Assembly (NCBI RefSeq): GCF_900169485.1
Contig: NZ_LT821227.1
Coordinates: 806,001 to 870,000, forward strand
DNA length: 64,000 nucleotides
Direction of reading: 5' to 3'
DNA from: Phoenicibacter congonensis
GTDB lineage: Bacteria; Actinomycetota; Coriobacteriia; Coriobacteriales; Eggerthellaceae
The position numbers and the translations under genes were made by a program. The notes beneath the pieces are model-generated. The model saw nothing but the letters and a program-made list of their open reading frames with translations, searched no databases and was not told the DNA's origin. This document shows, in pieces, positions 15,381 to 24,813 of this stretch; within the stretch, counting starts at the first letter, position 1; every line of letters begins with the position of its first letter.

Positions 15381-17333
15381 ATGGGAAAGATTTTAGGCAT
15401 TGACCTTGGAACAACAAATTCTGCTATGGCAGTTATGCAAGGTAATGAGGCTGAAATCCTTGTTAATGCGGAAGGCGACCGCACTACCCCTTCCGTTGAA
15501 GGATTTAGAAAAGATGGCGAGCGTGTTGTTGGCAAAGCTGCTAAGAACCAGGCCGTCACAAATCCTGAGAACACGATTTCTAGTGTCAAGCGTTTCATCG
15601 GTCGTTCATATGACGAAACTGCCGAAGAAAGAAAGACTGTTTCATACAACGTTTCTCGTGGCAAAGATGGCAGAAGCGTAATTTTGATTGATGGCAAGGA
15701 ATACACACCTGAAGAGATTTCATCAATGGTTCTTCAGAAAATGAAGAACGACGCTGAAAAGCAATTGGGTGAAAAAATCACAGAGGCTGTTATTACAGTT
15801 CCAGCATACTTCAATGATGCACAACGTCAGGCAACAAAAGACGCGGGCAAAATTGCTGGTCTTGAAGTGAAGAGAATTATTAACGAGCCAACAGCTGCTG
15901 CTTTGGCATATGGCTTCAATCCAGAAAATGATGACAAAGACGAAAAGATTCTCGTCTTTGACTTGGGTGGCGGCACATTCGATGTTTCAGTTTTGGAGTT
16001 AGGCGACAACGTCTTTGAAGTTGCTTCAACCGCTGGTGATAACCACCTTGGTGGCGATGACTGGGATCAGAGAATCATTGGCTGGATGGCAGACAAGTTT
16101 AAGGCTGAAAACAACATCGATCTTCTAACTGACAAAATGGCTTTGCAACGTTTGAAGGAAGCTGCTGAGAAAGCAAAGATTGAACTTTCTGCCACAACTC
16201 AAACAAACATTAACTTGCCATTTATTACTGCTGGCGCCGATGGTCCAAAGCACTTGGATTTGACTCTCACAAGAACTGAGTTTGAGACAATCACCCGTGA
16301 CCTTCTTGACAGATGCAGAAAGCCAGTTGAGCAGGCTTTGAGTGATGCTAAGATTTCTGCTTCTGATTTAAATGAAGTCATTTTGATTGGTGGTTCAACA
16401 AGGATGCCTGCTGTCCAGGAACTTGTTAAAAAAATGACTGGCAAGCAGCCAAACATGAGTGTTAACCCAGATGAAGCAGTTGCAATGGGTGCTGCAATTC
16501 AAGGTGGCGTTCTTTCAGGCGATGTTAGCGGAATCTTGCTTCTTGATGTCACACCTTTGTCGTTAGGTGTTGAAACATATGGCGGTGTCATGACAAAGAT
16601 GATTGAAAGAAACACTACTATTCCAACGCGCAAGACTGAAGTTTATTCAACTGCAGCAGACAACCAAACAAGCGTTGAGGTTCACGTTCTTCAAGGTGAG
16701 CGTCCAATGGCGGCTGACAACAAGACATTAGGTCGTTTCCAGCTGACCGGCATTCCTGCTGCACGCCGTGGAATTCCTCAAATCGAGGTTACATTCGACA
16801 TCGATGCGAACGGCATCGTGAACGTGTCTGCTAAAGATCTTGGAACTGGCAAAGAACAGCAGATTACAATCTCTGGATCAACTGCTTTGAGCGATGAAGA
16901 AGTCGATCGTATGGTTAAAGATGCAGAGGCAAATGCTGATGCTGATGCTAAACGCAAAGAGGAAGCTGAAGTACGCAATAATGCTGAGGCATTAATGAGC
17001 GCAACTAAGCAGACATTAGATGAGCTTGGTGACAAAGCTCCTGCTGACACTAAGAAAGATGCAGAAGACGCAATTGCTGAGTGCGAAGAGGCCATGAAAG
17101 GAACTGACATTGAGGCAATTAAAGGGGCTGTAGAAAAGATTCAACAAGCTGGTTATAAACTTGCCGAGGTCGTTTATCAGCAAAGTGCCGCAGCTGGTGA
17201 TGCAAATGCCGCAGGTGCTAACCCTGCAGGCGCTGCAGCAGCTGGAGCTCAAGCGGCACCACAAGGAGGCAATGGCGACGGTCCAATCGATGCTAACTTT
17301 GAGGTAGTTGACGACGACAAGAAAAGCGAGTAG
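15381..17333 (+). CDS. dnaK: Molecular chaperone DnaK (Hsp70)
   Basis: 650 residues; SD AAGTGAGG upstream of ATG 15381. The N-terminal ATPase starts [11 protein letters not shown] and carries the Gram-positive type short loop before [33 protein letters not shown] and the [11 protein letters not shown] signature are intact. The linker and substrate-binding domain ([14 protein letters not shown], then the C-terminal helical lid) follow. The last ~60 residues are Ala/Gly-rich and end in an acidic EVVDDD-KK tail. First gene of dnaK-grpE-hspR-clpB; dnaJ is missing from its usual place. Confidence 0.98.
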   Translation: MGKILGIDLGTTNSAMAVMQGNEAEILVNAEGDRTTPSVEGFRKDGERVVGKAAKNQAVTNPENTISSVKRFIGRSYDETAEERKTVSYNVSRGKDGRSVILIDGKEYTPEEISSMVLQKMKNDAEKQLGEKITEAVITVPAYFNDAQRQATKDAGKIAGLEVKRIINEPTAAALAYGFNPENDDKDEKILVFDLGGGTFDVSVLELGDNVFEVASTAGDNHLGGDDWDQRIIGWMADKFKAENNIDLLTDKMALQRLKEAAEKAKIELSATTQTNINLPFITAGADGPKHLDLTLTRTEFETITRDLLDRCRKPVEQALSDAKISASDLNEVILIGGSTRMPAVQELVKKMTGKQPNMSVNPDEAVAMGAAIQGGVLSGDVSGILLLDVTPLSLGVETYGGVMTKMIERNTTIPTRKTEVYSTAADNQTSVEVHVLQGERPMAADNKTLGRFQLTGIPAARRGIPQIEVTFDIDANGIVNVSAKDLGTGKEQQITISGSTALSDEEVDRMVKDAEANADADAKRKEEAEVRNNAEALMSATKQTLDELGDKAPADTKKDAEDAIAECEEAMKGTDIEAIKGAVEKIQQAGYKLAEVVYQQSAAAGDANAAGANPAGAAAAGAQAAPQGGNGDGPIDANFEVVDDDKKSE

Positions 17334-17338
17334 GGCAA

Positions 17339-18013
17339 ATGTCTGAAGAAGCAAAAACCGATGAGTGCAATTGCACGACTTGCGATGACAAAGAAACTTC
17401 TGAGCTAAAAGAAGAAGTTGTGACTGAAGCGGCTGAAGCTGGCGAGGGTGATTCCTCGCCAGAACCAGTTGAAAACCAAGCGCCTTCTGATGAAGCTGCT
17501 GACAATAATCACAGCAGCGCTCAAACAGAAGAAATTGATTGGAAAGATAAATATCTTCGTTTGCATGCTGATTGGGAAAACTATCGCAAGCGCATGGATG
17601 AACAACGTGCAGATGAACGCGCGCGCGCAACTGAGAACCTGATGAAGGAGCTAATTCCACTCATTGATGACATGAAAAATGCGCTTGAGTGGGCAGACAA
17701 GAATGGGTCAAGTGAAATGACGAATGGTTTTAAAGCCATTGACACTAAGTTTAGATGCGCCCTTGAAAAGCATGGTTTGCAAGAAATTGATCCAGCGGGC
17801 GAAGCTTTTGACCCACTGATTCACCAAGCTGTATCTACTGTCCCTGATGACAGCGTTTATGACGAAACAGTTCGCGATGTTTATCAAAAGGGTTACAAGC
17901 TTGGAATTAAAGTGATTAGACCTGCAATGGTAACAATCACAACTGGTGGAGAAAAACGACCTGCAGAAGATTTGAATGATTCGCAAAAAGATGAAGGAAA
18001 CAAAGAAGACTAA
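17339..18013 (+). CDS. grpE: Nucleotide exchange factor GrpE
   Basis: 224 residues, starting 5 bases after dnaK (TAGGGCAAATG gives a weak SD). GrpE releases ADP from DnaK. A long acidic, low-complexity N-terminus (~1-75, with a Cys-x-x-Cys near residue 10) precedes the conserved helix DKYLRLHADWENYRKRMD and the beta-domain signature (YKLGIKVIRPAMVTI). The C-terminal tail is short and charged. Confidence 0.95.
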   Translation: MSEEAKTDECNCTTCDDKETSELKEEVVTEAAEAGEGDSSPEPVENQAPSDEAADNNHSSAQTEEIDWKDKYLRLHADWENYRKRMDEQRADERARATENLMKELIPLIDDMKNALEWADKNGSSEMTNGFKAIDTKFRCALEKHGLQEIDPAGEAFDPLIHQAVSTVPDDSVYDETVRDVYQKGYKLGIKVIRPAMVTITTGGEKRPAEDLNDSQKDEGNKED

Positions 18014-18056
18014 TAAGAATAGAGATACAAACTGATTTTTAAGAAAAGATACTGAA

Positions 18057-18482
18057 ATGAAATCGAGAGACACATATCACAAACCGATGTTTACTATTGG
18101 CGTCGTGGCCGACCTGGCTGGTGTGCACCCTCAAACACTTCGCTCCTATGAACAAAAAGGGTTGCTCACTCCGCAAAGAACGCATGGAAACACGCGCATG
18201 TATTCTCAGGCCGACATTGACAGGTTGTTTCTCATTATCGAGCTCACCGATGAAGGAATCAACCTTGCGGGTGTCATGCGAATCTTGACACTCCAAGGAA
18301 AGCTCGATGAAACAGAAGAAGCGCTAGAAGAAGCTGAGAAGAGACTTGATGATCTCCATGATAAACTTCAGCGAATTTCTAGGCACTTCACGCAGCTCGG
18401 GCCTGCAAGGAACGATGCTAAACAGGAAAATTCCATGGTGAAAGCAAGCGACATCTCAAAGCTTTTCTTCATGGACTACTAA
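18057..18482 (+). CDS. hspR: MerR-family heat-shock repressor HspR
   Basis: 141 residues. The N-terminal MerR-type HTH (FTIGVVADLAGVHPQTLRSYEQKGLLTPQR ending in the NTRMYSQADIDRL wing) is closest to HspR, and the coiled coil EETEEALEEAEKRLDDLHDKLQ follows. HspR represses dnaK operons in actinobacteria through HAIR sites, with DnaK as co-repressor. The HAIR-like site at 15287-15307 and the position between grpE and clpB both support the name. The start codon has no strong SD; an internal ATG at 18087 would remove 10 residues. Confidence 0.9.
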   Translation: MKSRDTYHKPMFTIGVVADLAGVHPQTLRSYEQKGLLTPQRTHGNTRMYSQADIDRLFLIIELTDEGINLAGVMRILTLQGKLDETEEALEEAEKRLDDLHDKLQRISRHFTQLGPARNDAKQENSMVKASDISKLFFMDY

Positions 18483-18518
18483 TTTTTATTTTATTTTTGA
18501 AAGAAAGTGAGGCGAAAC

Positions 18519-21176
18519 ATGCGCATTGATAAATTAAGCGTAACAGCGCAAGAAGCGTTTCAAGCCTCAATGAGTGTTGCGGGAGATGCGAATAACTCGA
18601 GCATTGAACCAATTCATTTGCTGAAGGCTTTGCTTGACGCTGGCGAAAACAACATTTCATCGATTCTGAAAAGAATTGGTGCCGATCCTGAAATAATCAC
18701 AAAAAACACACAAAAGGAAATAGATGCACTGCCTAAGTCTACGGGTAGCAGTTTGCCTATGGCTGTTCCATCCCAGAGCTTTATTAGGGTTATTGACAGC
18801 GCTGTAAAGATCGCGGAAAAGCTTGGTGATAGCTATGCGACAACTGAGCATTTGCTGATTGCGTTAACTGAAGACAAAGGTGCTGCTGGCAAAGTGTTAA
18901 ACGGCGAGGGTGTGACAAGAAAAACAATTGAGGTTGCCTATGAGGAACTTCGAGGAGACACAAGAGTCACATCACAAACTGACAAAACTGAGTTTGAAGC
19001 ACTAGAGCTTTATGGGCAAAATTTAACTCAGGCTGCTCGTGAAGGAAAGCTTGACCCAGTAATTGGCAGAACTGATGAAATCAGAAGAACCATTCAGGTC
19101 TTGTCAAGAAGAACGAAAAACAACCCAGTTCTCATTGGTGAGCCTGGCACTGGCAAAACTGCAATTGTAGAGGGTCTTGCACAGCGCATTGTGGCTGGAG
19201 ATGTTCCTTCTTCATTAAAAGATCGCGATATTATCTCGCTTGATTTGGGCGCGATGATGGCTGGCGCTAAATATCGTGGTGAGTTTGAGGATCGCTTGAA
19301 GAATGTCCTTCGCGAAGTCAAAAGCTCAAATGGGCAAATCATTTTGTTTATTGATGAGTTGCACACAATCGTTGGCGCTGGTGCTGGCGGAGATTCTTCT
19401 CTTGATGCTGGCAACATGTTAAAGCCTGCTCTCGCTCGTGGCGAGCTTCATGCAATTGGTGCAACAACACTTGACGAATACAGGAAATATGTTGAAAAAG
19501 ATGCAGCTTTGGAGCGTCGTTTCCAACCTGTTCTTGTTACAGAGCCAGATGTTGAAGAGACGATTGCAATTCTTCGTGGTTTAAAAGAGAAATATGAAAT
19601 TCACCATGGCGTGAGAATTACCGACGGTGCTATTGTTGCTGCAGCAGAGCTCTCTGACAGATATGTCTCAGATCGTTTCTTGCCAGACAAAGCTATTGAC
19701 CTCATGGATGAAGCTGCTTCTCGCCTGCGCATTGAGATTGATTCAATGCCAGAAGACATCGATAACGCTCAGCGTTCAATCACTCAAATGCAAATAGAAG
19801 AACAAGCGCTCATGAAAGAAACCGATGATGCTTCAAAAAAGCGTTTGGAAGATTTGCGCAAAGAGATTGCAAGTGCTCAAGAAGATTTGGACACAAGAAA
19901 AGCTGCTTGGAAGAACGAAAAAGACGTTATCGTTAACGTTCAGAACTTGAAGTCTGAGCTCGAGACTGCCCAAAAAGAAGAAGAATGGGCAACTCGTGAG
20001 GGTGACTTAACTAAAGCAAGCGAAATTCGTTATTCCAAGATTCCAAAGATTCAAAAAGATTTGGAAGATGCTGAGAAGAATCTAAAGAAAGAACAAGATG
20101 CTGGCGCAATTTTAAAAGAAGAAGTTACTGAAGAGGAAGTGTCAGAAGTCGTTAGCACCTGGACTGGAATTCCAGTGTCTAAGATGATGCAAGGTGAGCT
20201 TGAAAAGTTGCAAAACATCGAGACTGAGCTTAAAAAACGCGTTATTGGACAAGACGAAGCAGTTGATCTCGTTTGCAGTGCAATCAGAAGAAACCGTGCA
20301 GGTCTCTCTGATCCAAATCGACCAATCGGCAGCTTCATTTTCCTCGGCCCAACTGGTGTTGGCAAAACAGAGCTTGCAAAAGCCTTGGCAGAATATCTCT
20401 TCGATTCTGAAAAGAACATGGTCAGAATCGACATGAGTGAATACATGGAGAAATTTAGCGTACAGCGTTTAATTGGTGCTCCTCCAGGGTATGTGGGTTA
20501 TGACGAAGGTGGCCAACTCACAGAGGCAGTTCGTCGCCAGCCATATTCTGTAGTCCTTCTCGACGAGATTGAGAAAGCGCATCCAGATGTGTTTAACATC
20601 CTTCTGCAAGTGCTTGATGATGGACGTTTGACTGATGGTCAGGGGCGTGTTGTTAATTTCAAGAACACAATCATCATCATGACAAGCAACATTGGGTCAC
20701 AAATTATCCAAGAAGAGGCTGAAGCTCACAAACAAACAATGGGCGAAGTTGCAGAAGAAATGATGGACATGTCACCTGAGCAGGCTGCAAAGCACATGGC
20801 AGAATTTGCATCTAAGATGCAAGACGTTTTGTCGAACACATTCCGTCCAGAATTTTTGAACAGGATTGATAACGTCATCACGTTTAAGGAACTTTCAATT
20901 GATGGAATCGAGCCAATTGCAAACATAATCCTTGATGAGGTTCGTGAACGTTTGGCAGATCGTCAAATCAAACTTGAGGTAACGCATGCCGCCCTTGACT
21001 CACTTGCCATTGATGGCTTTGACCCAGTTTATGGTGCACGTCCACTAAAACGCCTCATTCAGAAAGTTGTTGTTGACAAGATTGCAGAAAAGATTGTTAA
21101 TGGCGAAGTTGAGGATGGAGCAACTATCACAATTGATGTAGCTGATGATGATTACAAATGCACTGTTGAGAACTAA
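18519..21176 (+). CDS. clpB: ATP-dependent disaggregase ClpB
   Basis: 885 residues from ATG 18519, since the GTGAGG that could be read as an earlier GTG start is the SD. Hsp100 disaggregase cooperating with DnaK/GrpE. Clp N-domain repeat (FQASMSVAG ... HLLKALL, then [19 protein letters not shown]), NBD1 with [10 protein letters not shown] (about 205), the long coiled-coil middle domain (about 395-520, ERL-type heptads), and NBD2 with [16 protein letters not shown] and the C-terminal [15 protein letters not shown]. All Walker motifs look intact. Last gene of the HspR operon. Confidence 0.98.
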   Translation: MRIDKLSVTAQEAFQASMSVAGDANNSSIEPIHLLKALLDAGENNISSILKRIGADPEIITKNTQKEIDALPKSTGSSLPMAVPSQSFIRVIDSAVKIAEKLGDSYATTEHLLIALTEDKGAAGKVLNGEGVTRKTIEVAYEELRGDTRVTSQTDKTEFEALELYGQNLTQAAREGKLDPVIGRTDEIRRTIQVLSRRTKNNPVLIGEPGTGKTAIVEGLAQRIVAGDVPSSLKDRDIISLDLGAMMAGAKYRGEFEDRLKNVLREVKSSNGQIILFIDELHTIVGAGAGGDSSLDAGNMLKPALARGELHAIGATTLDEYRKYVEKDAALERRFQPVLVTEPDVEETIAILRGLKEKYEIHHGVRITDGAIVAAAELSDRYVSDRFLPDKAIDLMDEAASRLRIEIDSMPEDIDNAQRSITQMQIEEQALMKETDDASKKRLEDLRKEIASAQEDLDTRKAAWKNEKDVIVNVQNLKSELETAQKEEEWATREGDLTKASEIRYSKIPKIQKDLEDAEKNLKKEQDAGAILKEEVTEEEVSEVVSTWTGIPVSKMMQGELEKLQNIETELKKRVIGQDEAVDLVCSAIRRNRAGLSDPNRPIGSFIFLGPTGVGKTELAKALAEYLFDSEKNMVRIDMSEYMEKFSVQRLIGAPPGYVGYDEGGQLTEAVRRQPYSVVLLDEIEKAHPDVFNILLQVLDDGRLTDGQGRVVNFKNTIIIMTSNIGSQIIQEEAEAHKQTMGEVAEEMMDMSPEQAAKHMAEFASKMQDVLSNTFRPEFLNRIDNVITFKELSIDGIEPIANIILDEVRERLADRQIKLEVTHAALDSLAIDGFDPVYGARPLKRLIQKVVVDKIAEKIVNGEVEDGATITIDVADDDYKCTVEN

Positions 21177-21226
21177 ATGATAGAATAAATAGCCGTTGTT
21201 AAACGCATTCATGTAAGGGGATTTTT

Positions 21227-22150
21227 GTGAAAGACAATGCTAAGTTTTGCGGAGTCATTCCACCAGTAATAATTCCTTTAAAAGAAGACCGCACGCTCGA
21301 CGTGAATTCATTCGAGAGAAGCATCGATCGAATGATTGGCGCGGGCGTCAGCGGTCTTTTCTTTTTGGGATCAAGCGGTGAAGTGGCATTTTTAACAAGT
21401 GAAGAACGACTTCATGTCATCAAAGAAGCTCTTCGTATAGTTGATGGGCGAGTTCCGGTTCTTGTTGGGGTTATCGACATGGAAACGCTTCGTGTCATCG
21501 AAAAGATCGAACAGCTCAAAGGTCTAGACATCGATGCTCTCGTTGCGACTGCTCCTTTCTATGCTCTTGGTGGCCCAAAGGAAACAGAGCGCCACTTTGA
21601 AGTTTTGCGTGAGCACACCGACCTTCCCATTTTTGCCTATGACCTTCCTTGCTGTGTCCACACTAAGCTCACGCCTGATATGCTCTTGCGTCTTGCAAAA
21701 AAAGGTGCAATTCAGGGTGTGAAAGACTCAAGCGGTGATGATGTCATGTTTAGATGGCTCATGCTTGACAATGAAGACGCTGGTCATCCATTGCAACTCC
21801 TCACAGGTCATGAAGTTGTTGTTGACGGGGCACTTTTGGGTGGTGCTGATGGTAGCGTTCCTGGTCTTGCTAACCTCGATCCATTCTCCTATGTTGAGCA
21901 ATATAAAGCCGCGAGAGCAGGCGATTGGGCAAAAGTTGCCGAGCTACAAGATCATCTTGCACGTTTGATGATGCTCACTCGTTATGTAAAAGCCACTGTT
22001 GGTTTTGGTGCTGGAGTCGGTGCTTTTAAAACTGCATTGTGGCAAATGGGCATTTTTGAAACAAACCAAATGCGCGAACCTGTTTCAAAGCTCGAAGGCG
22101 AAGATGTGGAAAAAATCGTTGAAGTTTTGAAAAAGAATGGAATGATGTAA
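21227..22150 (+). CDS. DapA/NanA family aldolase, probable N-acetylneuraminate lyase
   Basis: 307 residues from GTG 21227 (AAGGGG 6 bases upstream). Class I aldolase of the dihydrodipicolinate synthase / N-acetylneuraminate lyase family. The Schiff-base Lys lies in GVKDSSGD (about residue 166), the proton-shuttle Tyr in FAYDLP (about 139), and GSSGEVAFLT is the pyruvate-binding GxxGE motif. The family cannot be split reliably by eye, but the gene is fused in operon with an AGE epimerase (0-base gap) and a ROK kinase-like gene, the exact set used for sialic acid breakdown, and no lysine genes are near. Alternative: a 2-keto-3-deoxy sugar-acid aldolase. Confidence 0.8.
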   Translation: MKDNAKFCGVIPPVIIPLKEDRTLDVNSFERSIDRMIGAGVSGLFFLGSSGEVAFLTSEERLHVIKEALRIVDGRVPVLVGVIDMETLRVIEKIEQLKGLDIDALVATAPFYALGGPKETERHFEVLREHTDLPIFAYDLPCCVHTKLTPDMLLRLAKKGAIQGVKDSSGDDVMFRWLMLDNEDAGHPLQLLTGHEVVVDGALLGGADGSVPGLANLDPFSYVEQYKAARAGDWAKVAELQDHLARLMMLTRYVKATVGFGAGVGAFKTALWQMGIFETNQMREPVSKLEGEDVEKIVEVLKKNGMM

Positions 22151-23368
22151 ATGCCAGACGAGGTTAAAGATTTAATTGAGATCAGGCAATGGTGCCGAGA
22201 TCAGCTTAAAACTTCCATTGATTTTTGGCTTGAGCACGGAATGGACAACATCAACGGTGGTGTCTACACTTGTCTTGACAGAAAAGGTGACGTTTACTCA
22301 ACTGACAAAAGTGTTTGGATGCAAGGAAGATGTGCTTGGACTTTTGGATATTTATGCAACGTTTATGGCGCCGAGCCTGAATGGAAAAAAGCTGCGAAAA
22401 GCTGTCTCAATTTTCTAGAGGATTATTGCATCAATGAAGAAGCTGGAAAGCGTCTTTATTTCACTGTTACTGCTGATGGAAAACCGCTTCGTCAGAGAAG
22501 ATATTGCTTTTCCGAAGGTTTTTATGCAATTGCAAATGCTGAGTTTTATCAAATCACAGGCAAGAAGAAATATCTAAAGCGTGCGCGCCGAGCCTATGAA
22601 ATGATTTATGAGCTAAATAACGGCTTAATAAAAGATCCAACTGGTTTTGGTCCAAAAACTATTCCTGCAACTCGCAGCGGTTTTGCACTTGCTGACCCAA
22701 TGATATTTTTGAACATTATTGGAATTTTACGTCGTGTTGACCCAGCTCACACGCAGGAATATGACACAAGGGCGAAAGAGTGTGTTGATAGAATTATCAA
22801 TTACCACTATCATCCCGAACTCAAATGTACACTCGAATGGGTTGACAAACAGGGAAACCCTTGCCTTGATTTTACTGATGGAAGAGTTGTCAATCCTGGT
22901 CATGACATCGAATGCAGTTGGTTTTTGATGGATGAAGCAAACTACGAAGGCAATTCTGAGTTGCATGAAAAAGCACGTGACATCTTTAAAAACGCTTTTG
23001 AAGCTGGCTGGGACAACGAATATCAAGGGCTACTTTATTTCATTGATTGCCTAGGCAAACCCACTGAGGCATATGAACATGACATGAAGCTTTGGTGGCC
23101 TCACAACGAGATTATGATTGCTTCTTCTAAAGCCTATCGCGACACTGGTGATCAATATTTCTTAGATTGCTTGAAGAGAACTGTTCAATATTGCAAAGAG
23201 CATTTTGTCGATGATGAATATGGTGAGTGGTATGGCTATTTGCGCCGTGATGGACTCCCAACCATGCCTTCAACAAAAGGATCTACTTTTAAAGGACCTT
23301 TCCATGTTCCTCGAGCATTGATAATGACTGAGCGCACACTGACAGAAATTATTGGAGACGAAGACTAG
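22151..23368 (+). CDS. N-acylglucosamine 2-epimerase (AGE) family protein
   Basis: 405 residues; ATG 22151 follows the nanA-like stop with no gap, so translation is coupled. Alpha/alpha-barrel AGE family, which interconverts ManNAc/GlcNAc or epimerises mannose/cellobiose-type sugars. Family marks are KSVWMQGRCAWTF (about 55), the His-containing PGHDIECSWFLMDEA (about 250, catalytic His), and LWWPHNEIMIASS (about 315, second His). Next to a NanA-like lyase the natural reading is ManNAc to GlcNAc, the route used by Bacteroides with an unphosphorylated epimerase. The C-terminal GPFHVPRALIM is typical. Confidence 0.88.
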   Translation: MPDEVKDLIEIRQWCRDQLKTSIDFWLEHGMDNINGGVYTCLDRKGDVYSTDKSVWMQGRCAWTFGYLCNVYGAEPEWKKAAKSCLNFLEDYCINEEAGKRLYFTVTADGKPLRQRRYCFSEGFYAIANAEFYQITGKKKYLKRARRAYEMIYELNNGLIKDPTGFGPKTIPATRSGFALADPMIFLNIIGILRRVDPAHTQEYDTRAKECVDRIINYHYHPELKCTLEWVDKQGNPCLDFTDGRVVNPGHDIECSWFLMDEANYEGNSELHEKARDIFKNAFEAGWDNEYQGLLYFIDCLGKPTEAYEHDMKLWWPHNEIMIASSKAYRDTGDQYFLDCLKRTVQYCKEHFVDDEYGEWYGYLRRDGLPTMPSTKGSTFKGPFHVPRALIMTERTLTEIIGDED

Positions 23369-23415
23369 GCAATTTAAAAAGATTAGTTATTGAGAAATTA
23401 ATAAGGAAAACAGAC

Positions 23416-24792
23416 ATGAATTATTTAGGTATTGACTATTCAATCAAAAACACGCCTGTTCTCGATGAAGAATTCATTCCGTTTGGCGTTTGGATGAAAG
23501 AGTTTCTTAAAGAGGCAACAAGACCAGTTTCTGTTGCTGTAGAGCGCGAAGACGGCAAAGTTTCGGTTCGCGACACATTCATTCGCGATGACAGTTTTGC
23601 TGAAGCTAATTATCGTTTTCTTGAGAGATTCATCAAATTTGAATTGTGGAGCATTGGTGGTTTTAAGGTCTACATCAAAGGCGCAGATGAAATTGCTGCA
23701 AAGTTAAAGGAGACCTATTCTTCAACTGGTGAGCGCGAGTTTGATTTTGGCTTTGTTCGCGATGTCTATGAAAAAGATTTGCAAATTATCGCCTGCTCCG
23801 ATGCCGATTTTCCATCAGCTAACGAGTCGCCAGCTAAAATTGGCGGTCACATGGATGGTTGCAGAATCGGTTTTGATGCTGGTGGTTCCGACAGAAAAGT
23901 TTCAGCTGTAATCGACGGCGAGAGTGTTTATTCTGAAGAGGTTGTTTGGTATCCAAAAGTTACAGAAGACCCAACATACCACTTCAACGAAATTGTCACA
24001 GCGTTTAAAACAGCAGCTTCTAAAATGCCACGTGTTGATGCGATTGGCGTTTCTAGTGCGGGAACGTTTGTTGGAAATTCCCCAATGGTTGCAAGCCTGT
24101 TTATTAAAGTGCCACGTGAGCGTCGTGAAGAAGTGAAATCAATTTATGACCGCGCTGGCAAAGAAATTGGCGATGTCCCTCTAGTTGTTGCAAACGATGG
24201 CGATGTCACAGCTCTTGCTGGATTTATGAGCACAGGACATGGGAACATTCTTGGAATTGCAATGGGCACAAGCGAGGCTGTTGGCTATGTTAATGGACAA
24301 GGCAATGTTCTTGGCTGGATAAATGAGCTTGCTTTTGCTCCAGTTGATTTAAGCAAAAATGCAATGCAAGATGAATGGTCACACGATTATGGTGTTGGTT
24401 GTAAATATTTCAGCCAAGATGCTGTAATCAAGCTTGCGCCAAAAGCTGGAATTGAGCTTGATGATAATCTCACACCAGCTGAAAAATTAAAAGTTGTGCA
24501 AGGTCTTGCAGAAGAGGGTCATGCAGGAGCTCTTGACATTTTCAGGTCAATTGGCACCTATCTTGCCCACACGCTTGTTCTTTATTCAAGTTTTTATGAG
24601 ATAGAGACACTTCTTGTTCTTGGTCGCGTAGCTTCAGGTGTTGGTGGTGATCTTGTCATTTCGGAGTGCAACAGGGTTCTTGCAGAAGAATACCCAGAGT
24701 TAAAAGAGAAAATCAACGTAACACTTCCAGACGAGATGATGCGTCGCGTTGGGCAGTCTGTTGCTGCCGCTTCTCTTCCGGCTGTTGATTAG
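23416..24792 (+). CDS. ROK-fold family protein, possible amino-sugar kinase, with extra N-terminal domain
   Basis: 458 residues; AAGGA SD before ATG 23416. The ROK-like core starts only at about residue 150 (IGFDAGGSDRKVSAVIDG, a variant phosphate-1 motif) and has VVANDGDVTALAGF with the catalytic-type Asp. The Zn-binding CxCGxxGCxE motif of classical NagK/NanK/GlkA ROK kinases is absent. Residues 1-145 are an unrecognised extension that also begins with IDYSIKN. Neighbours predict GlcNAc or ManNAc phosphorylation; a regulatory or non-kinase role is not excluded. No transporter is present in the operon. Confidence 0.7.
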   Translation: MNYLGIDYSIKNTPVLDEEFIPFGVWMKEFLKEATRPVSVAVEREDGKVSVRDTFIRDDSFAEANYRFLERFIKFELWSIGGFKVYIKGADEIAAKLKETYSSTGEREFDFGFVRDVYEKDLQIIACSDADFPSANESPAKIGGHMDGCRIGFDAGGSDRKVSAVIDGESVYSEEVVWYPKVTEDPTYHFNEIVTAFKTAASKMPRVDAIGVSSAGTFVGNSPMVASLFIKVPRERREEVKSIYDRAGKEIGDVPLVVANDGDVTALAGFMSTGHGNILGIAMGTSEAVGYVNGQGNVLGWINELAFAPVDLSKNAMQDEWSHDYGVGCKYFSQDAVIKLAPKAGIELDDNLTPAEKLKVVQGLAEEGHAGALDIFRSIGTYLAHTLVLYSSFYEIETLLVLGRVASGVGGDLVISECNRVLAEEYPELKEKINVTLPDEMMRRVGQSVAAASLPAVD

Positions 24793-24813
24793 TCAGGCAG
24801 GTATTTATAGTAA

